Assembly: GCF_010500915.1 (NCBI RefSeq)
Contig: NZ_JAAAWP010000001.1
Span: 372,001 to 436,000 of the forward strand
Direction of reading: 5' to 3'
Length of the DNA: 64,000 bases
From: Alteromonas hispanica
GTDB lineage: Bacteria > Pseudomonadota > Gammaproteobacteria > Enterobacterales > Alteromonadaceae
Made by a program: the position numbers and the translations under genes
The notes under the pieces: generated by a model
Told to the model about the DNA's origin: nothing
Database searches by the model: none
The model's input: only the letters and a program-made list of their open reading frames with translations
In this document: positions 47,237 through 56,336 of the stretch, piece by piece
How positions within the stretch are numbered: the first letter of the stretch is position 1
How the letters are laid out: the number at the start of each line of letters is the position of its first letter

Positions 47237-48583
47237 ATGTCTCAATCTGCACACAAGTATAGTTTAACCGCCCGTATCTTTATCGGCATGGCAACCGGTA
47301 TCTTAACCGGCGTGTTTCTCCAATTATTGTTTGATGATAGCGGAGATTTCACATTTTCGATATTCGGTTTAGAGCTCTCTACGTATAACATTCTTGTAGA
47401 AGGTATATTTTCAACTTTAGGCCAAATATTTATTGCCAGCCTGAAAATGCTGGTAGTGCCATTGGTATTCGTCTCGCTCATCTGCGGAACAAGTACCTTA
47501 TCTGACCCCAGTAAGCTTGGTCGCTTAGGCGCAAAGTCGGTTGGCCTTTATGTTGTCACAACCGCGATTGCGATAACACTGGCAATGAGTATAGCCCTAA
47601 TTATTGCGCCAGGCGAAGGACTAAATTTAACAACAGAGACAACCTTTCAGGCAAAAGAAGCGCCAAGCCTGTCTGATGTTATTGTCAATATGTTCCCAAG
47701 TAACCCAATCAATTCTATGGCACAAGGGAATATGCTGCAAATAATTGTTTTTGCAGTGCTATTTGGCATAGCAATGGCAATGACGGGAAACGCAGGCAAG
47801 CGCTTAACCGCAGTGTTTGAAGACATCAACACCGTTATCATGCGCCTTGTTACCATTATCATGAATCTTGCACCCTATGGCGTTTACGTGCTAATGGCCA
47901 AACTGTTTTCGACTATCGGTGGCGATACTATTCTTAGCTTAGCTAAGTATTTCTTCTTGGTATTTGGCGTACTTATTTTGCACGGATTAGTGACTTATTC
48001 AGTATTGCTGAAAGTGCTAGCTGGTCTAAACCCTATTACGCTACTGAGAAAAATGCGCGACGCTGCTTTGTTTGCATTTAGTACATCAAGCAGCAGTGCA
48101 ACACTGCCTGTTACAATGGAGACTGCCAGAAACAAGCTAGGTGTAGGGAACTCCGTATCGTCCTTCACGTTACCATTAGGCGCTACCATAAATATGGATG
48201 GCACAGCTATTATGCAGGGTGTTGCCACCGTATTTATCGCTCAGGTTTACGCTGTCGATTTGAGTTTAGGCGATTACATGATGGTAGTACTTACCGCCAC
48301 ATTAGCCTCAATCGGCACGGCAGGTGTGCCAGGTGTTGGTCTTATAATGCTTGCTATGGTACTGCAGCAGGTAAATTTACCGGTGGAAGGTATTGCACTT
48401 ATTATTGGTGTAGACAGACTTCTAGATATGACCCGTACCGCGGTAAACATCACAGGAGACTGTATGGTGTCGTGCGTAGTGGCTAAAAGTGAAGGCGCGT
48501 TAGATGAGGATATATTTAACGACCCTAACGCAGGCGAAAAGCAAGAAGACGTTGACTTCGAGCATTTCGAACGCAATAAATAA
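47237..48583 (+). CDS. dicarboxylate/amino-acid:cation symporter (DAACS family)
   Basis: A 448-residue transporter of the GltP/DctA/SstT type with about eight membrane helices and two re-entrant loops. Hallmarks are the serine-rich hairpin STSSSSATLPVTM, the NMDGT motif in TINMDGTAIMQG, and the second hairpin SIGTAGVPGVGLIML. It imports glutamate, aspartate or C4-dicarboxylates with Na+ or H+. Specificity cannot be read from the sequence; the arginine of dicarboxylate/acidic substrates may be in DRLLDMTRTAVNITGD. An acidic C-terminal tail (EDVDFEHFERNK) faces the cytoplasm. Confidence 0.92.
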   Translation: MSQSAHKYSLTARIFIGMATGILTGVFLQLLFDDSGDFTFSIFGLELSTYNILVEGIFSTLGQIFIASLKMLVVPLVFVSLICGTSTLSDPSKLGRLGAKSVGLYVVTTAIAITLAMSIALIIAPGEGLNLTTETTFQAKEAPSLSDVIVNMFPSNPINSMAQGNMLQIIVFAVLFGIAMAMTGNAGKRLTAVFEDINTVIMRLVTIIMNLAPYGVYVLMAKLFSTIGGDTILSLAKYFFLVFGVLILHGLVTYSVLLKVLAGLNPITLLRKMRDAALFAFSTSSSSATLPVTMETARNKLGVGNSVSSFTLPLGATINMDGTAIMQGVATVFIAQVYAVDLSLGDYMMVVLTATLASIGTAGVPGVGLIMLAMVLQQVNLPVEGIALIIGVDRLLDMTRTAVNITGDCMVSCVVAKSEGALDEDIFNDPNAGEKQEDVDFEHFERNK

Positions 48584-48630
48584 AACGGCCCTCTGTCCTG
48601 CAAAGAACATAAGCAGGGAAGACTGAAACG

Positions 48631-48660
48631 AAAAAAGGTAGCTATTTTGCTACCTTTTTT
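48631..48660. terminator. bidirectional terminator
   Basis: AAAAAAGGTAGC (48631-48642) and GCTACCTTTTTT (48649-48660) form a perfect 12-bp stem with a 6-base loop. A- and T-runs outside fit termination both for the symporter and for the convergent lolE. Confidence 0.85.
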
Positions 48661-48752
48661 ATGGTCATTTATCTCAAAGCACTTTCTCGATTTTCTTGTT
48701 TCCTCGAAGCCTTATTTTTAAATAGAAATCGGGCTCAAAGGTAGTGTGCTTA

Positions 48753-49979
48753 TTAGTGAAGCGAGGATGAGGGCGAGATCTTCGCCGCCTTTTGTGCGGG
48801 ATATAAGGTTGCCATTATGCACAAGCTTAAGGCCACAAAAGTTGTGATAAACACGTCTTGCCATTGAAGTTCTGAGGGTAAAAAGTCGATAAAATAGATA
48901 TCGCCTGAGAGCACTTCAATGCCTAACGCATTTTCAACGAATAACACAATAGATGATAGATTGGGGGTGACAAGTAGCGCTAAAGCCACACCAACCGTTA
49001 TACCTACAACACCGTTGATAGCGCCCTGAAAAATAAATATTGAGCGTATTAATGCGTCTGTAGCCCCCATCGTTTTGAGAATTGCGATAGCTGCTTGTTT
49101 TTCTCTTACTGCCATAACAAGGGAAGACACAATATTAAAGCACGCCACCCCAATAACTAAAATCAACGCTATGTACACGACTGCTCTTACCAACTGGATG
49201 TCGTTATATAAGTGGCCCTGGGTTCGCGTCCAATCAGACATATAAACAGCTTGAGGGTAGCTGTAGCCTATCTCGCGCATTATGGTGTTGGCCGAGTATG
49301 CGTCATAAAATGTAAATTGAAGTCCTTGTGCACGAGATTGCAATTCTGCGGCATTTGACGCTGTATCAAGATGCATTAGTCCTACTAAGTTGTCTAGCTC
49401 GCCACCTATTGATAAAAAACCACTGACAATTAAAGAAACAGTTTTAGGTGCTTTAAACGATAAGTCGTTTGTTGTCACTGGCACCAAAACCTGTATAGGG
49501 TCGCCAACGGAAAGCTGAAGCTTCTCTGCTATTCCCTGACCAACTAAGACCCCCTTTGGTTCAGCCGTAAACGCTGCCCACTGTTTATCTGTTACTCGCT
49601 CTTTGTATTGAGAAGTGTTTTCTGAAGGAATAATACCCGTTAACTCTACGGCCTTTAGCTCACCTTTGAACTGCAGCATACCGGTAAGTTTAGTGTAAGG
49701 CGTAATGCGTGCTATCCGCTTGTCCTGCTCTAAACGGTAACGCTGGGCCTCCAAATTATCAATGCCCCTATTATCAACACTGTATAGTTCACCATGAGGA
49801 ATAACACTTAAGATCCTGCTGGTAAGCTCCTTTTCAAAGCCATTCATAACACTGAGTAATAAAATGAGAACAAAGCATCCTAGCGCGATACCAACGGTAG
49901 AAGACATAGAAATGAATGAAATAAATCGCTGCTGAGAGCCGGATTTACGAAACTGTTTGGCTAGTTCAAATGCAAACAT
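48753..49979 (-). CDS. lolE: lipoprotein-releasing system permease, LolE-like
   Basis: A 408-residue FtsX/MacB-type permease with four membrane helices: one near 21-45 and three in the C-terminal third (about 262-400), enclosing a large periplasmic domain. The sequence SRILSVIPHGELYSVD and DIYFIDFLPSELQW resemble E. coli LolE much more than LolC. With LolD it would extract outer-membrane lipoproteins from the inner membrane and pass them to LolA. It starts 5 bases after lolD. The C-terminus is slightly short (ISPSSSLH instead of a PxxxLxxE-type end). No lolC is next to it. Confidence 0.88.
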   Translation of the reverse strand: MFAFELAKQFRKSGSQQRFISFISMSSTVGIALGCFVLILLLSVMNGFEKELTSRILSVIPHGELYSVDNRGIDNLEAQRYRLEQDKRIARITPYTKLTGMLQFKGELKAVELTGIIPSENTSQYKERVTDKQWAAFTAEPKGVLVGQGIAEKLQLSVGDPIQVLVPVTTNDLSFKAPKTVSLIVSGFLSIGGELDNLVGLMHLDTASNAAELQSRAQGLQFTFYDAYSANTIMREIGYSYPQAVYMSDWTRTQGHLYNDIQLVRAVVYIALILVIGVACFNIVSSLVMAVREKQAAIAILKTMGATDALIRSIFIFQGAINGVVGITVGVALALLVTPNLSSIVLFVENALGIEVLSGDIYFIDFLPSELQWQDVFITTFVALSLCIMATLYPAQKAAKISPSSSLH

Positions 49980-49984
49980 GCGCC

Positions 49985-50677
49985 CTAGACCTCTTCGGCA
50001 CTAGACTGAACTAACCTACCGTCTTTTATACGCAGTACTCTGTCCATCTTTTTAGCGAGGCTTATGTCGTGAGTTACAACAACAAAAGCGGTTCGCTTTT
50101 GCTCGCTTAGAGCAGTAAGGAGTTTGTAAATTTGATCGCCCGTTGTGTCGTCCAAATTACCAGTTGGCTCGTCGGCAAGCACAACAGAAGGCTCTGTCAC
50201 TAAGGCTCGTGCTATCGCTGTTCGTTGGCGCTCGCCCCCAGACATCTCTGCTGGAAGGTGGTCTAAACGATGTGACAAACCGACCTCATCAAGCATAGCC
50301 CGTGCTTTTTCTTGCGCTGCTGACGCAGAAAGACCGCGTATACGAAGCGGCATAGCGACATTTTCTAATGCTGAAAACTCACCCAACAGATGATGAAATT
50401 GGTAGATAAAACCCATTTCTTCATTGCGAAGCGTCGCCAATGCATTCGCGCTTAAAGAATTAAGAGATTTTCCCTTGAAGTGAACCTCTCCACTGCTAGG
50501 CGTATCCAGACCGCCCAACAAATGCAGCAAAGTACTTTTACCCGAGCCAGAGCTTCCTAGGATAGCCACGTGCTCTCCGGCATTGATAGACAGCGACACA
50601 TCGTGGAGAACGGGGGTAACATTGCGACCGTCATGGTAGCTTTTATGAATATTGTGGCAACGAAGCACGTCTTGCAT
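49985..50677 (-). CDS. lolD: lipoprotein-releasing system ATPase LolD
   Basis: A 230-residue ABC ATPase of the MacB/LolD type. Walker A is GSSGSGKST (about 40-48), the LolD segment is [21 protein letters not shown], the signature is [15 protein letters not shown], Walker B is [12 protein letters not shown] and the switch histidine is in [10 protein letters not shown]. The QFHHLLPEF-like segment is characteristic of LolD rather than MacB. The gene directly precedes lolE and is preceded by an EAL gene on the same strand instead of lolC. Confidence 0.93.
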   Translation of the reverse strand: MQDVLRCHNIHKSYHDGRNVTPVLHDVSLSINAGEHVAILGSSGSGKSTLLHLLGGLDTPSSGEVHFKGKSLNSLSANALATLRNEEMGFIYQFHHLLGEFSALENVAMPLRIRGLSASAAQEKARAMLDEVGLSHRLDHLPAEMSGGERQRTAIARALVTEPSVVLADEPTGNLDDTTGDQIYKLLTALSEQKRTAFVVVTHDISLAKKMDRVLRIKDGRLVQSSAEEV

Positions 50678-50764
50678 ACGTTTTTTCTGCTCTTTTTCTC
50701 TTTGTGCAAATGTTACCGTTAAACACCAGCAACACCAAATAGAAAATAAAAGCCATTCAATAAT

Positions 50765-52315
50765 TTAGACGTTGCTTTTTACGCACTCCGCCAAATTTTC
50801 AACCGATTGAGGTTTTCCGTAAAGCCAGCCTTGCCCAAAGCCTACTGACAAGCTACGTAACTCTTTCGCTTGCTCACAGTTTTCCACACCTTCTGCAATA
50901 AGCTCCACGTTGAGCCCCTCGGCTATACTGACGATATGAGGAATAAGAGACGAACGAATGCTGTGCTCTTCCATTTCCATCACAAAGCTTCGATCTATTT
51001 TGAGGTAATCACAGCTCAATGTTTGCAACTGTCCTAAATTAGAATAGCCAACGCCAAAGTCATCGATAGCGAATAAGAACCCTTTGCTTTTAAGCGACTT
51101 AATATGCTTTACAGCGCTTTGTGTTGCTATTTGCTCATCTTCTGTAATTTCTAAGACAAGTTTAAACTGCTTAGTGTTGAGCGCTTGAACAAAGTCGAGA
51201 TCTAAGCAACCGTTACGAGTGAAGTCTACTGGGAAAAGATTGAAAGAAACTTTAAATCCCTCTGGAATATCAGGATTACTTGTAAGCTCCGACATCGACT
51301 TTTTGATCATATCAAGGGTGAACTCCCAGGTTTTATCAAGAGATTTTATGTACGGAATAAACTCATCTGGAAATATAACGCCAAAGTCATCTTCAAAACG
51401 GCTAAGCACCTCACATCCAATAACTTGTCCAGTACGAAGGTTGACGAAGGGCTGATAAACGCAGAAGAAACTCCCCTGTTGCAGCCCTTTTTTAACTCGA
51501 TACTCTATTGAACGTCTGCGGCGAAGGAAATTAAACGTCACCATATGGGAAAATGCTGCCGTCATTAGCATGATTAGGAAAAATAGAAACAATTTACCGG
51601 CATGAAGGTTCATAAGACGTTTGTAGTCTGGGACAACTTTTAGGCACGTATGAGAATACGTTTTATTGCACAAAATAAAATCAAGAGAGAAGAATTGAGA
51701 CTTCGCCAGCATCTCATTACTCAAAGTTCTATTAATGAGTGTGGGATTGCCCGCCATCGGGTAGAATTTGTCGCCGTTATAAAAAAGCTGCCAGTCTTGT
51801 GCGTTACTAAAGCCAATAACGCTGTTCATATCTAATACCGCATTGTAACGCCCTCTTCTCACTACAGTGCCCGTAGACCTTTGCTCGAATAACTGAAGAG
51901 GTGTATTTATCCAAAAAATATCATCTAGTGCTGTAACAAAATCTGGCTTTGCGTCCTCAAAGGGGGTATCTAGAATACCAAGGTAAGTGCTGCAGGATAA
52001 TTTATCGTTCTCGTAGAATCCAATTTCTTTCACAAAGCGAGAGCGAAACAAGGTTTTTCTCATTTCAAACAAGTGTTCATCGCTACATACTTTAAACGCA
52101 AGGCTATTTAGGTGGTCGAGCGTTAACTCCGCATCTCGAAACACCATGCCAACATTATTTAAGATTTGTCGAGCGCGCGCCTCCTCCTGCGTTTTAACAA
52201 AAGAGAAGGTGATTAAGGCAAGTAATAGAGTGACTGCAATTACGCACACCAAGGATGCGAAGACTGCTTTAGCATTGTCGGCCAAAAAATAATTATTTGT
52301 GTTCGGACGTGTCAT
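50765..52315 (-). CDS. CSS-motif EAL-domain c-di-GMP phosphodiesterase
   Basis: A 516-residue inner-membrane protein. One helix near 16-36 and another near 235-258 enclose a periplasmic CSS-motif domain of about 200 residues with KLSCSTYLG and a second cysteine pair (CNKTYSHTC), a redox-sensing layout. The EAL domain (about 270-515) reads YQPFVNLRTGQVIGCEVLSR; the active-site motif is EVL instead of EAL, but the metal and catalytic residues look complete: LEITEDE, FAIDDFGVGYSN, LKIDRSF, IAEGVE and GFGQGWLYGKP. It should hydrolyse c-di-GMP when periplasmic cysteines are reduced. Confidence 0.88.
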   Translation of the reverse strand: MTRPNTNNYFLADNAKAVFASLVCVIAVTLLLALITFSFVKTQEEARARQILNNVGMVFRDAELTLDHLNSLAFKVCSDEHLFEMRKTLFRSRFVKEIGFYENDKLSCSTYLGILDTPFEDAKPDFVTALDDIFWINTPLQLFEQRSTGTVVRRGRYNAVLDMNSVIGFSNAQDWQLFYNGDKFYPMAGNPTLINRTLSNEMLAKSQFFSLDFILCNKTYSHTCLKVVPDYKRLMNLHAGKLFLFFLIMLMTAAFSHMVTFNFLRRRRSIEYRVKKGLQQGSFFCVYQPFVNLRTGQVIGCEVLSRFEDDFGVIFPDEFIPYIKSLDKTWEFTLDMIKKSMSELTSNPDIPEGFKVSFNLFPVDFTRNGCLDLDFVQALNTKQFKLVLEITEDEQIATQSAVKHIKSLKSKGFLFAIDDFGVGYSNLGQLQTLSCDYLKIDRSFVMEMEEHSIRSSLIPHIVSIAEGLNVELIAEGVENCEQAKELRSLSVGFGQGWLYGKPQSVENLAECVKSNV

Positions 52316-52729
52316 AACTTGCGCAAAAATTAATATGATTATCGACGCAGCAGCGTAAACTAATCGCAGAAAAAAACACTTGAACTTTGGGTTTAATAAA
52401 GGCTTTTAGAGATTAAACATTTGTTAGAAACGTTCCAAATTAATGGCTTTCATTAAGCTTTAAACAAAAAAGGAAATGTCTTTGTTGTTTAAACAAACCA
52501 CCTTTCTTGGGTTTTTATGAATTGATGCGTTTATTTAGAGCGACAACATAATTCATTTGGAAACTCACCGCATTCACAATGCTATATAAAGAATTTCGTT
52601 ACATCCGAAGATTTATCAAAACCTAGACGATTGAATTTAGTGCTTATCTTTCTAAACGATGCTGAAACGTGAGAGACAAGATAGATTAGGAAGTTGAGTG
52701 GGAGAATTTGAAGACTTCCTTACCATTGA
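52316..52729. other. intergenic region between the EAL gene and the tRNA array
   Basis: 414 bases. It contains a 9-bp inverted repeat, TTTAAACAA (52459-52467) and TTGTTTAAA (52485-52493), and AGGAAG/CTTCCT near 52689 and 52714, which lies just after the last tRNA on the minus strand and may help end the tRNA transcript. It should also hold the EAL gene promoter. I see no ORF with family features. Confidence 0.45.
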
Positions 52730-52806
52730 TGGCGGAGCGGACGGGACTCGAACCCGCGACCCCCGGCGTGACAGGCCGGTATTCTAACCAACTGAACTAC
52801 CGCTCC
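52730..52806 (-). tRNA. tRNA-Asp(GUC), copy 4 of the array
   Basis: 77 bases with the encoded CCA. The acceptor stem is GGAGCGG/CCGCTCC, the discriminator is G, the anticodon loop is CCTGTCACG (anticodon GTC) and the T-arm is GTCGCGGGTTCGAGTCCCG-like. This copy is last in the transcription direction and is identical to the other three. Confidence 0.97.
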
Positions 52807-52849
52807 ACACAATGGGTAAGATAATAACGCGACACAATTTATCGATTAA

Positions 52850-52926
52850 TGGCGGAGCGGACGGGACTCGAACCCGCGACCCCCGGCGTGACAGGCCGGT
52901 ATTCTAACCAACTGAACTACCGCTCC
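52850..52926 (-). tRNA. tRNA-Asp(GUC), copy 3 of the array
   Basis: Same 77-base sequence as its neighbours, anticodon GTC, with encoded CCA. It starts exactly 120 bases from the copies on each side (52730 and 52970). Confidence 0.97.
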
Positions 52927-52969
52927 ACATAATCGAGATTGCTTTGTGTTGCTTTATTGTATAGCTAAA

Positions 52970-53046
52970 TGGCGGAGCGGACGGGACTCGAACCCGCGAC
53001 CCCCGGCGTGACAGGCCGGTATTCTAACCAACTGAACTACCGCTCC
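52970..53046 (-). tRNA. tRNA-Asp(GUC), copy 2 of the array
   Basis: Identical 77-base tRNA-Asp, anticodon GTC, encoded CCA. The spacer to copy 1 is 28 bases, shorter than the 43-base spacers elsewhere in the array. Confidence 0.97.
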
Positions 53047-53074
53047 GAAGACCTTTTAGCTATATCATTGAAAG

Positions 53075-53151
53075 TGGCGGAGCGGACGGGACTCGAACCC
53101 GCGACCCCCGGCGTGACAGGCCGGTATTCTAACCAACTGAACTACCGCTCC
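53075..53151 (-). tRNA. tRNA-Asp(GUC), copy 1 of the array
   Basis: First tRNA of the array in the direction of transcription; 77 bases, anticodon GTC, encoded CCA. A near-consensus promoter with a GC-rich discriminator lies 66-94 bases upstream. Confidence 0.97.
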
Positions 53152-53216
53152 ACATCTTCAATGTTATCAGTGAGTTAATTGGATTGCTGTAACCCCGTGC
53201 CCTCACTGCGGCGCAG

Positions 53217-53245
53217 ATAATACGTATTACCCAATGTGGAGTCAA
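53217..53245 (-). promoter_or_regulatory. tRNA-Asp array promoter
   Basis: On the minus strand TTGACT (53245-53240), exactly 17 bases, TATTAT (53222-53217), then a GC-rich discriminator CTGCGCCGC. The combination of strong -35/-10 and GC discriminator is typical of stable-RNA promoters under stringent (ppGpp/DksA) control. The DNA upstream is A/T-rich. Confidence 0.75.
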
Positions 53246-53372
53246 TGCTTTTTCTCAATAAAATTGTCATCTGCAGTTTGTTTGTCTGTTAAATAAACAT
53301 TATGTTGAAATAAAGCTCAAGACGAACAAATTAAAAACGGATTTTGACAGAGTTTTAAAAAGCTCGCGAAAA

Positions 53373-54863
53373 TTACTTTTCGCCTTCGTTTTGTTTTTTC
53401 TTTTTAAACATCCCAAACAACCGTTTAAGCCCTTTCGGTTTCTCGTCTAACACTAACGAAGAATCATCTATGTCAGCCTTTTTGGTTTTTGCCTTGGGCG
53501 CAACTGGCGACGCTTTCTTCTTACGAAGAATAATGATGATACCTGCAGCCAGAAGACCTAGAACGATAATAGAGCCATTAACCGCAACAATTAAAAGTAT
53601 AAACGTGTCTGAGTCTATTTCGTCTTCTTTTGTCTGCTCTTGCATGCTTTCAACGATTTCTTGCTGCTCACCAAGCAGTGGCGTAGTGCCATCGACGATA
53701 GGATCTTCTCCATAAACCAGCGGATCTTCAACTTCTGGTTCTACGGGCCCTTTACCTAAAAAGGTATATTCAGGTACGTCTAAGATAAAGTCTCTACCAT
53801 TAACTGTGGTGCCGTATGCGGTTAGCTTCACACGAAAAACACCTTTTTCATACGCTATGATTTGGTATTCCCTTGCTTGATCGCCACCTTCGGTAAGCGA
53901 AAAATTTTGTGTATCGCCATTAGGAAAACGCACTTTGCCGTCGACTAACAGTGACTGAATTTCAACAAGCTCTCTGTCTACATCAATAATAAAGTTGTGA
54001 TACCCAATATTTCCGTCATCTAATTGCACCGAAATAGCAACCGGGTTCTCCTCTAAAATAATGGGCGTTCCCTCTTGCTCTCGGGTGACCATGGGAGTGG
54101 TAACCCTAAAGACCGGCTTCCACTCTCCTGGCGCAATTTTTAAGTTAAATTGCCCAGTAAAAATTCCGTCTCCGGGTTTCTCATCCATGCCCAAACCATT
54201 ATCTTTGAACGTGGCTATGAGTTCGTCAGTGGCGCCGAAATTATCGTAATTAGCGTTATTTGTGCTGATAAATTCGATATCAACATCCACCACGTTGCGG
54301 AACTCATTAACATCAATGGCTTTACCTCCATTGGTTAAATACGCGGTGGATTTTAGAATTTCACCAGAAAAAAGTAAGTCTGGAAGTGGTTCGGCGGTTA
54401 ACTCCACATCAGAAACAACCATTATTCGACTTTCTGGAAGTACCTGCCCAACTGCTTGCCAAGGGCCTGGTGCGGGATTTTTAATGGTGATCATGTCGAA
54501 AGAGTCTGAGTCGTACCACTCTACTCGCTCTTCATCCACTCTACCCTGAAATAATTTGGAGCCATCTGGACGAACAAGTACAACCGGTGCGGAGCCATAC
54601 TCTCGAAAAAATACCATAGTTATTTCTTCGACATTGTAATCGATGCGAAAGCGGTTTTTTAATAGTTCTATGGAATTTGTGTATTCATCACCTAGTTCGG
54701 TAATGACCGATGTGTCGACGGATTTTGTGGTTTCTTGTGAGTCAGTTACTGCACCGTCTGCAGCCTGCTGAAGCATATCCTGCTGTTCTCGCAACGATTG
54801 CGAAGCTGTGTTTGTACACCAAGCGCTCAGAATAACGATCGCACAATAAATCCACAATTTCAC
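53373..54863 (-). CDS. TIGR03503 family protein
   Basis: The start chosen is GTG 54863, with AGGAG 9 bases upstream; it opens a signal peptide (VKLWIYCAIVILSAWC). The frame extends to 54953 without these features. The 496-residue product is periplasmic in its first 400 residues (beta-rich, with EEITMVFFREYGSAPVVLVRPDG and GDGIFTGQFNL), then a membrane helix near 437-462 (DTFILLIVAVNGSIIVLGLL), and a basic cytoplasmic tail rich in lysine. This matches TIGR03503, a family of unknown function found in Alteromonadales, Vibrio and Shewanella. It resembles a chordin-like or von Willebrand-associated exported domain; role unknown. Confidence 0.82.
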   Translation of the reverse strand: MKLWIYCAIVILSAWCTNTASQSLREQQDMLQQAADGAVTDSQETTKSVDTSVITELGDEYTNSIELLKNRFRIDYNVEEITMVFFREYGSAPVVLVRPDGSKLFQGRVDEERVEWYDSDSFDMITIKNPAPGPWQAVGQVLPESRIMVVSDVELTAEPLPDLLFSGEILKSTAYLTNGGKAIDVNEFRNVVDVDIEFISTNNANYDNFGATDELIATFKDNGLGMDEKPGDGIFTGQFNLKIAPGEWKPVFRVTTPMVTREQEGTPIILEENPVAISVQLDDGNIGYHNFIIDVDRELVEIQSLLVDGKVRFPNGDTQNFSLTEGGDQAREYQIIAYEKGVFRVKLTAYGTTVNGRDFILDVPEYTFLGKGPVEPEVEDPLVYGEDPIVDGTTPLLGEQQEIVESMQEQTKEDEIDSDTFILLIVAVNGSIIVLGLLAAGIIIILRKKKASPVAPKAKTKKADIDDSSLVLDEKPKGLKRLFGMFKKKKQNEGEK

Positions 54864-54992
54864 GTAGCCATGCTCCTGCACTAAGTCTTCTATTATACTT
54901 TCAAAGGTTGATGAAAAGCCGCTATTTAGCCAATTGCAAAAGGTCGTGGGCAATGTTTTATCTAAAGCTTTTCCCAGCTTTTTTATTTCGCC

Positions 54993-55712
54993 TCACGACT
55001 CGCTTATTGATTTAGGGCGCCACAAACAGTTACCACCTGCGTCCTGAACTATATCTAAACGGGCTTCATGCTGTGCTAATTCATCGGCGGTAGCTTTAAT
55101 AACCTTTAATTTATTTCCCGTTCGCTCGATGCGTCTTACGGCCGTGGAGTCGGCGTCACTGCTTCCCGTTGATGCCAGTCTCAACTTTGTCTGACCGCCA
55201 GTCATTAGCAGGTAGACGTCGGCTAAAATCTCTGCATCAAGTAATGCTCCGTGGAGAGTACGGTGGCTATTATCAATGCCGTAGCGCTTACATAAAGCGT
55301 CTAGGTTATTTTTTTGGCCAGGATGCATTTTTCTTGCAAGCACTAGCGTATCTAGTACATCGCAAATTTGATCTGTTACCACGCCTTTGGTGCTTGGCTC
55401 CATACCAAACTCATGATCCATAAATCCAACGTCAAAAGGCGCGTTGTGAATGACGAGCTGAGCCCCTTTTATAAACTCAATAAAGTCGTTAGCAACGGTT
55501 GAAAAAACTGGCTTGTCGCTTAGAAATTCATTTGTAATGCCGTGAACTTCAATAGCCTCTTGCTCAATATGACGACCTGGGTTTATATATGCGTGAAAAT
55601 GATTACCTGTCAGTCGGCGATTGACCACTTCAACGCAACCAATCTCAATAATTCGATGGCCTTCTTTTGGGTCAATACCGGTTGTTTCAGTATCTAATAC
55701 AATCTGGCGCAT
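54993..55712 (-). CDS. dnaQ: DNA polymerase III subunit epsilon
   Basis: A 239-residue DEDDh 3'-5' exonuclease, the proofreading subunit. ExoI is VLDTETTGID, ExoII is VIHNAPFDVGFMD, ExoIII is HRTLHGALLDAEIL with the catalytic histidine and aspartate. A linker follows and the C-terminus (LCRPKS-like end, NCLWRPK) binds the polymerase subunit. It is divergent from rnhA with 125 bases between, the same arrangement as in E. coli. Confidence 0.95.
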   Translation of the reverse strand: MRQIVLDTETTGIDPKEGHRIIEIGCVEVVNRRLTGNHFHAYINPGRHIEQEAIEVHGITNEFLSDKPVFSTVANDFIEFIKGAQLVIHNAPFDVGFMDHEFGMEPSTKGVVTDQICDVLDTLVLARKMHPGQKNNLDALCKRYGIDNSHRTLHGALLDAEILADVYLLMTGGQTKLRLASTGSSDADSTAVRRIERTGNKLKVIKATADELAQHEARLDIVQDAGGNCLWRPKSISES

Positions 55713-55837
55713 ACATCCTCTACTATTATTGTGTTTCTATTTTTTGATAGTATATCAACCCCTTTGCTGCAGGCTAAGGGAAAACCAAAAATAAATGCAT
55801 AACACTTAGGTTACTGCTTAACACGATAGGACACCAC

Positions 55838-56317
55838 GTGGCTCAAGAAAACGTACAAAAATCCATAGATATTTATACCGATGGCTCTTGCTTAGGTAAT
55901 CCCGGACCGGGCGGCTATGGCGCTGTGCTTATTTACAAGGGCCACCGCAAGGAACTCAGCGGAGGCTTTGCGCACACAACAAACAACCGAATGGAATTGC
56001 TTGCACCTATTGAAGCGCTGAACTCTCTAACCGAAGCCTGCCAGGTTGATCTCACTACAGACAGCCAGTACGTAAAAAATGGTATCAACCAGTGGATCCA
56101 TAATTGGCGTAAAAATGGATGGAAAACATCAGATAAAAAGCCGGTTAAAAATGCCGACCTTTGGAAACGTTTAGACGAGGCGGTAAAAAAACATTCGGTT
56201 AATTGGCACTGGGTAAAAGGTCATTCCGGCCACCCCGAGAACGAGCGTTGTGATGTGCTTGCTAGAACTGCGGCAGAATCGAAACCGACAACGCCTGATA
56301 GCGGCTTTGTCGGTTAA
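55838..56317 (+). CDS. rnhA: ribonuclease HI
   Basis: A 159-residue RNase H fold enzyme that cuts RNA in RNA-DNA hybrids. The DEDD residues are visible: D in [13 protein letters not shown] in [14 protein letters not shown] in [11 protein letters not shown] and D in NERCDVLAR. The basic handle region [20 protein letters not shown] and the [13 protein letters not shown] segment are typical of E. coli-type RNase HI (155). The start is GTG 55838 with AGGA about 9 bases upstream. Confidence 0.96.
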   Translation: MAQENVQKSIDIYTDGSCLGNPGPGGYGAVLIYKGHRKELSGGFAHTTNNRMELLAPIEALNSLTEACQVDLTTDSQYVKNGINQWIHNWRKNGWKTSDKKPVKNADLWKRLDEAVKKHSVNWHWVKGHSGHPENERCDVLARTAAESKPTTPDSGFVG

Positions 56318-56336
56318 TACGTTTGCGGTGTAATTT

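Noticed and set aside
52969..53178. Plus-strand frame across two tRNA genes (starts MAERTGLEPATPGVTG)
   Set aside because: It is the reverse complement of the tRNA-Asp genes; this translation is a known annotation artefact and carries the tRNA repeats twice.
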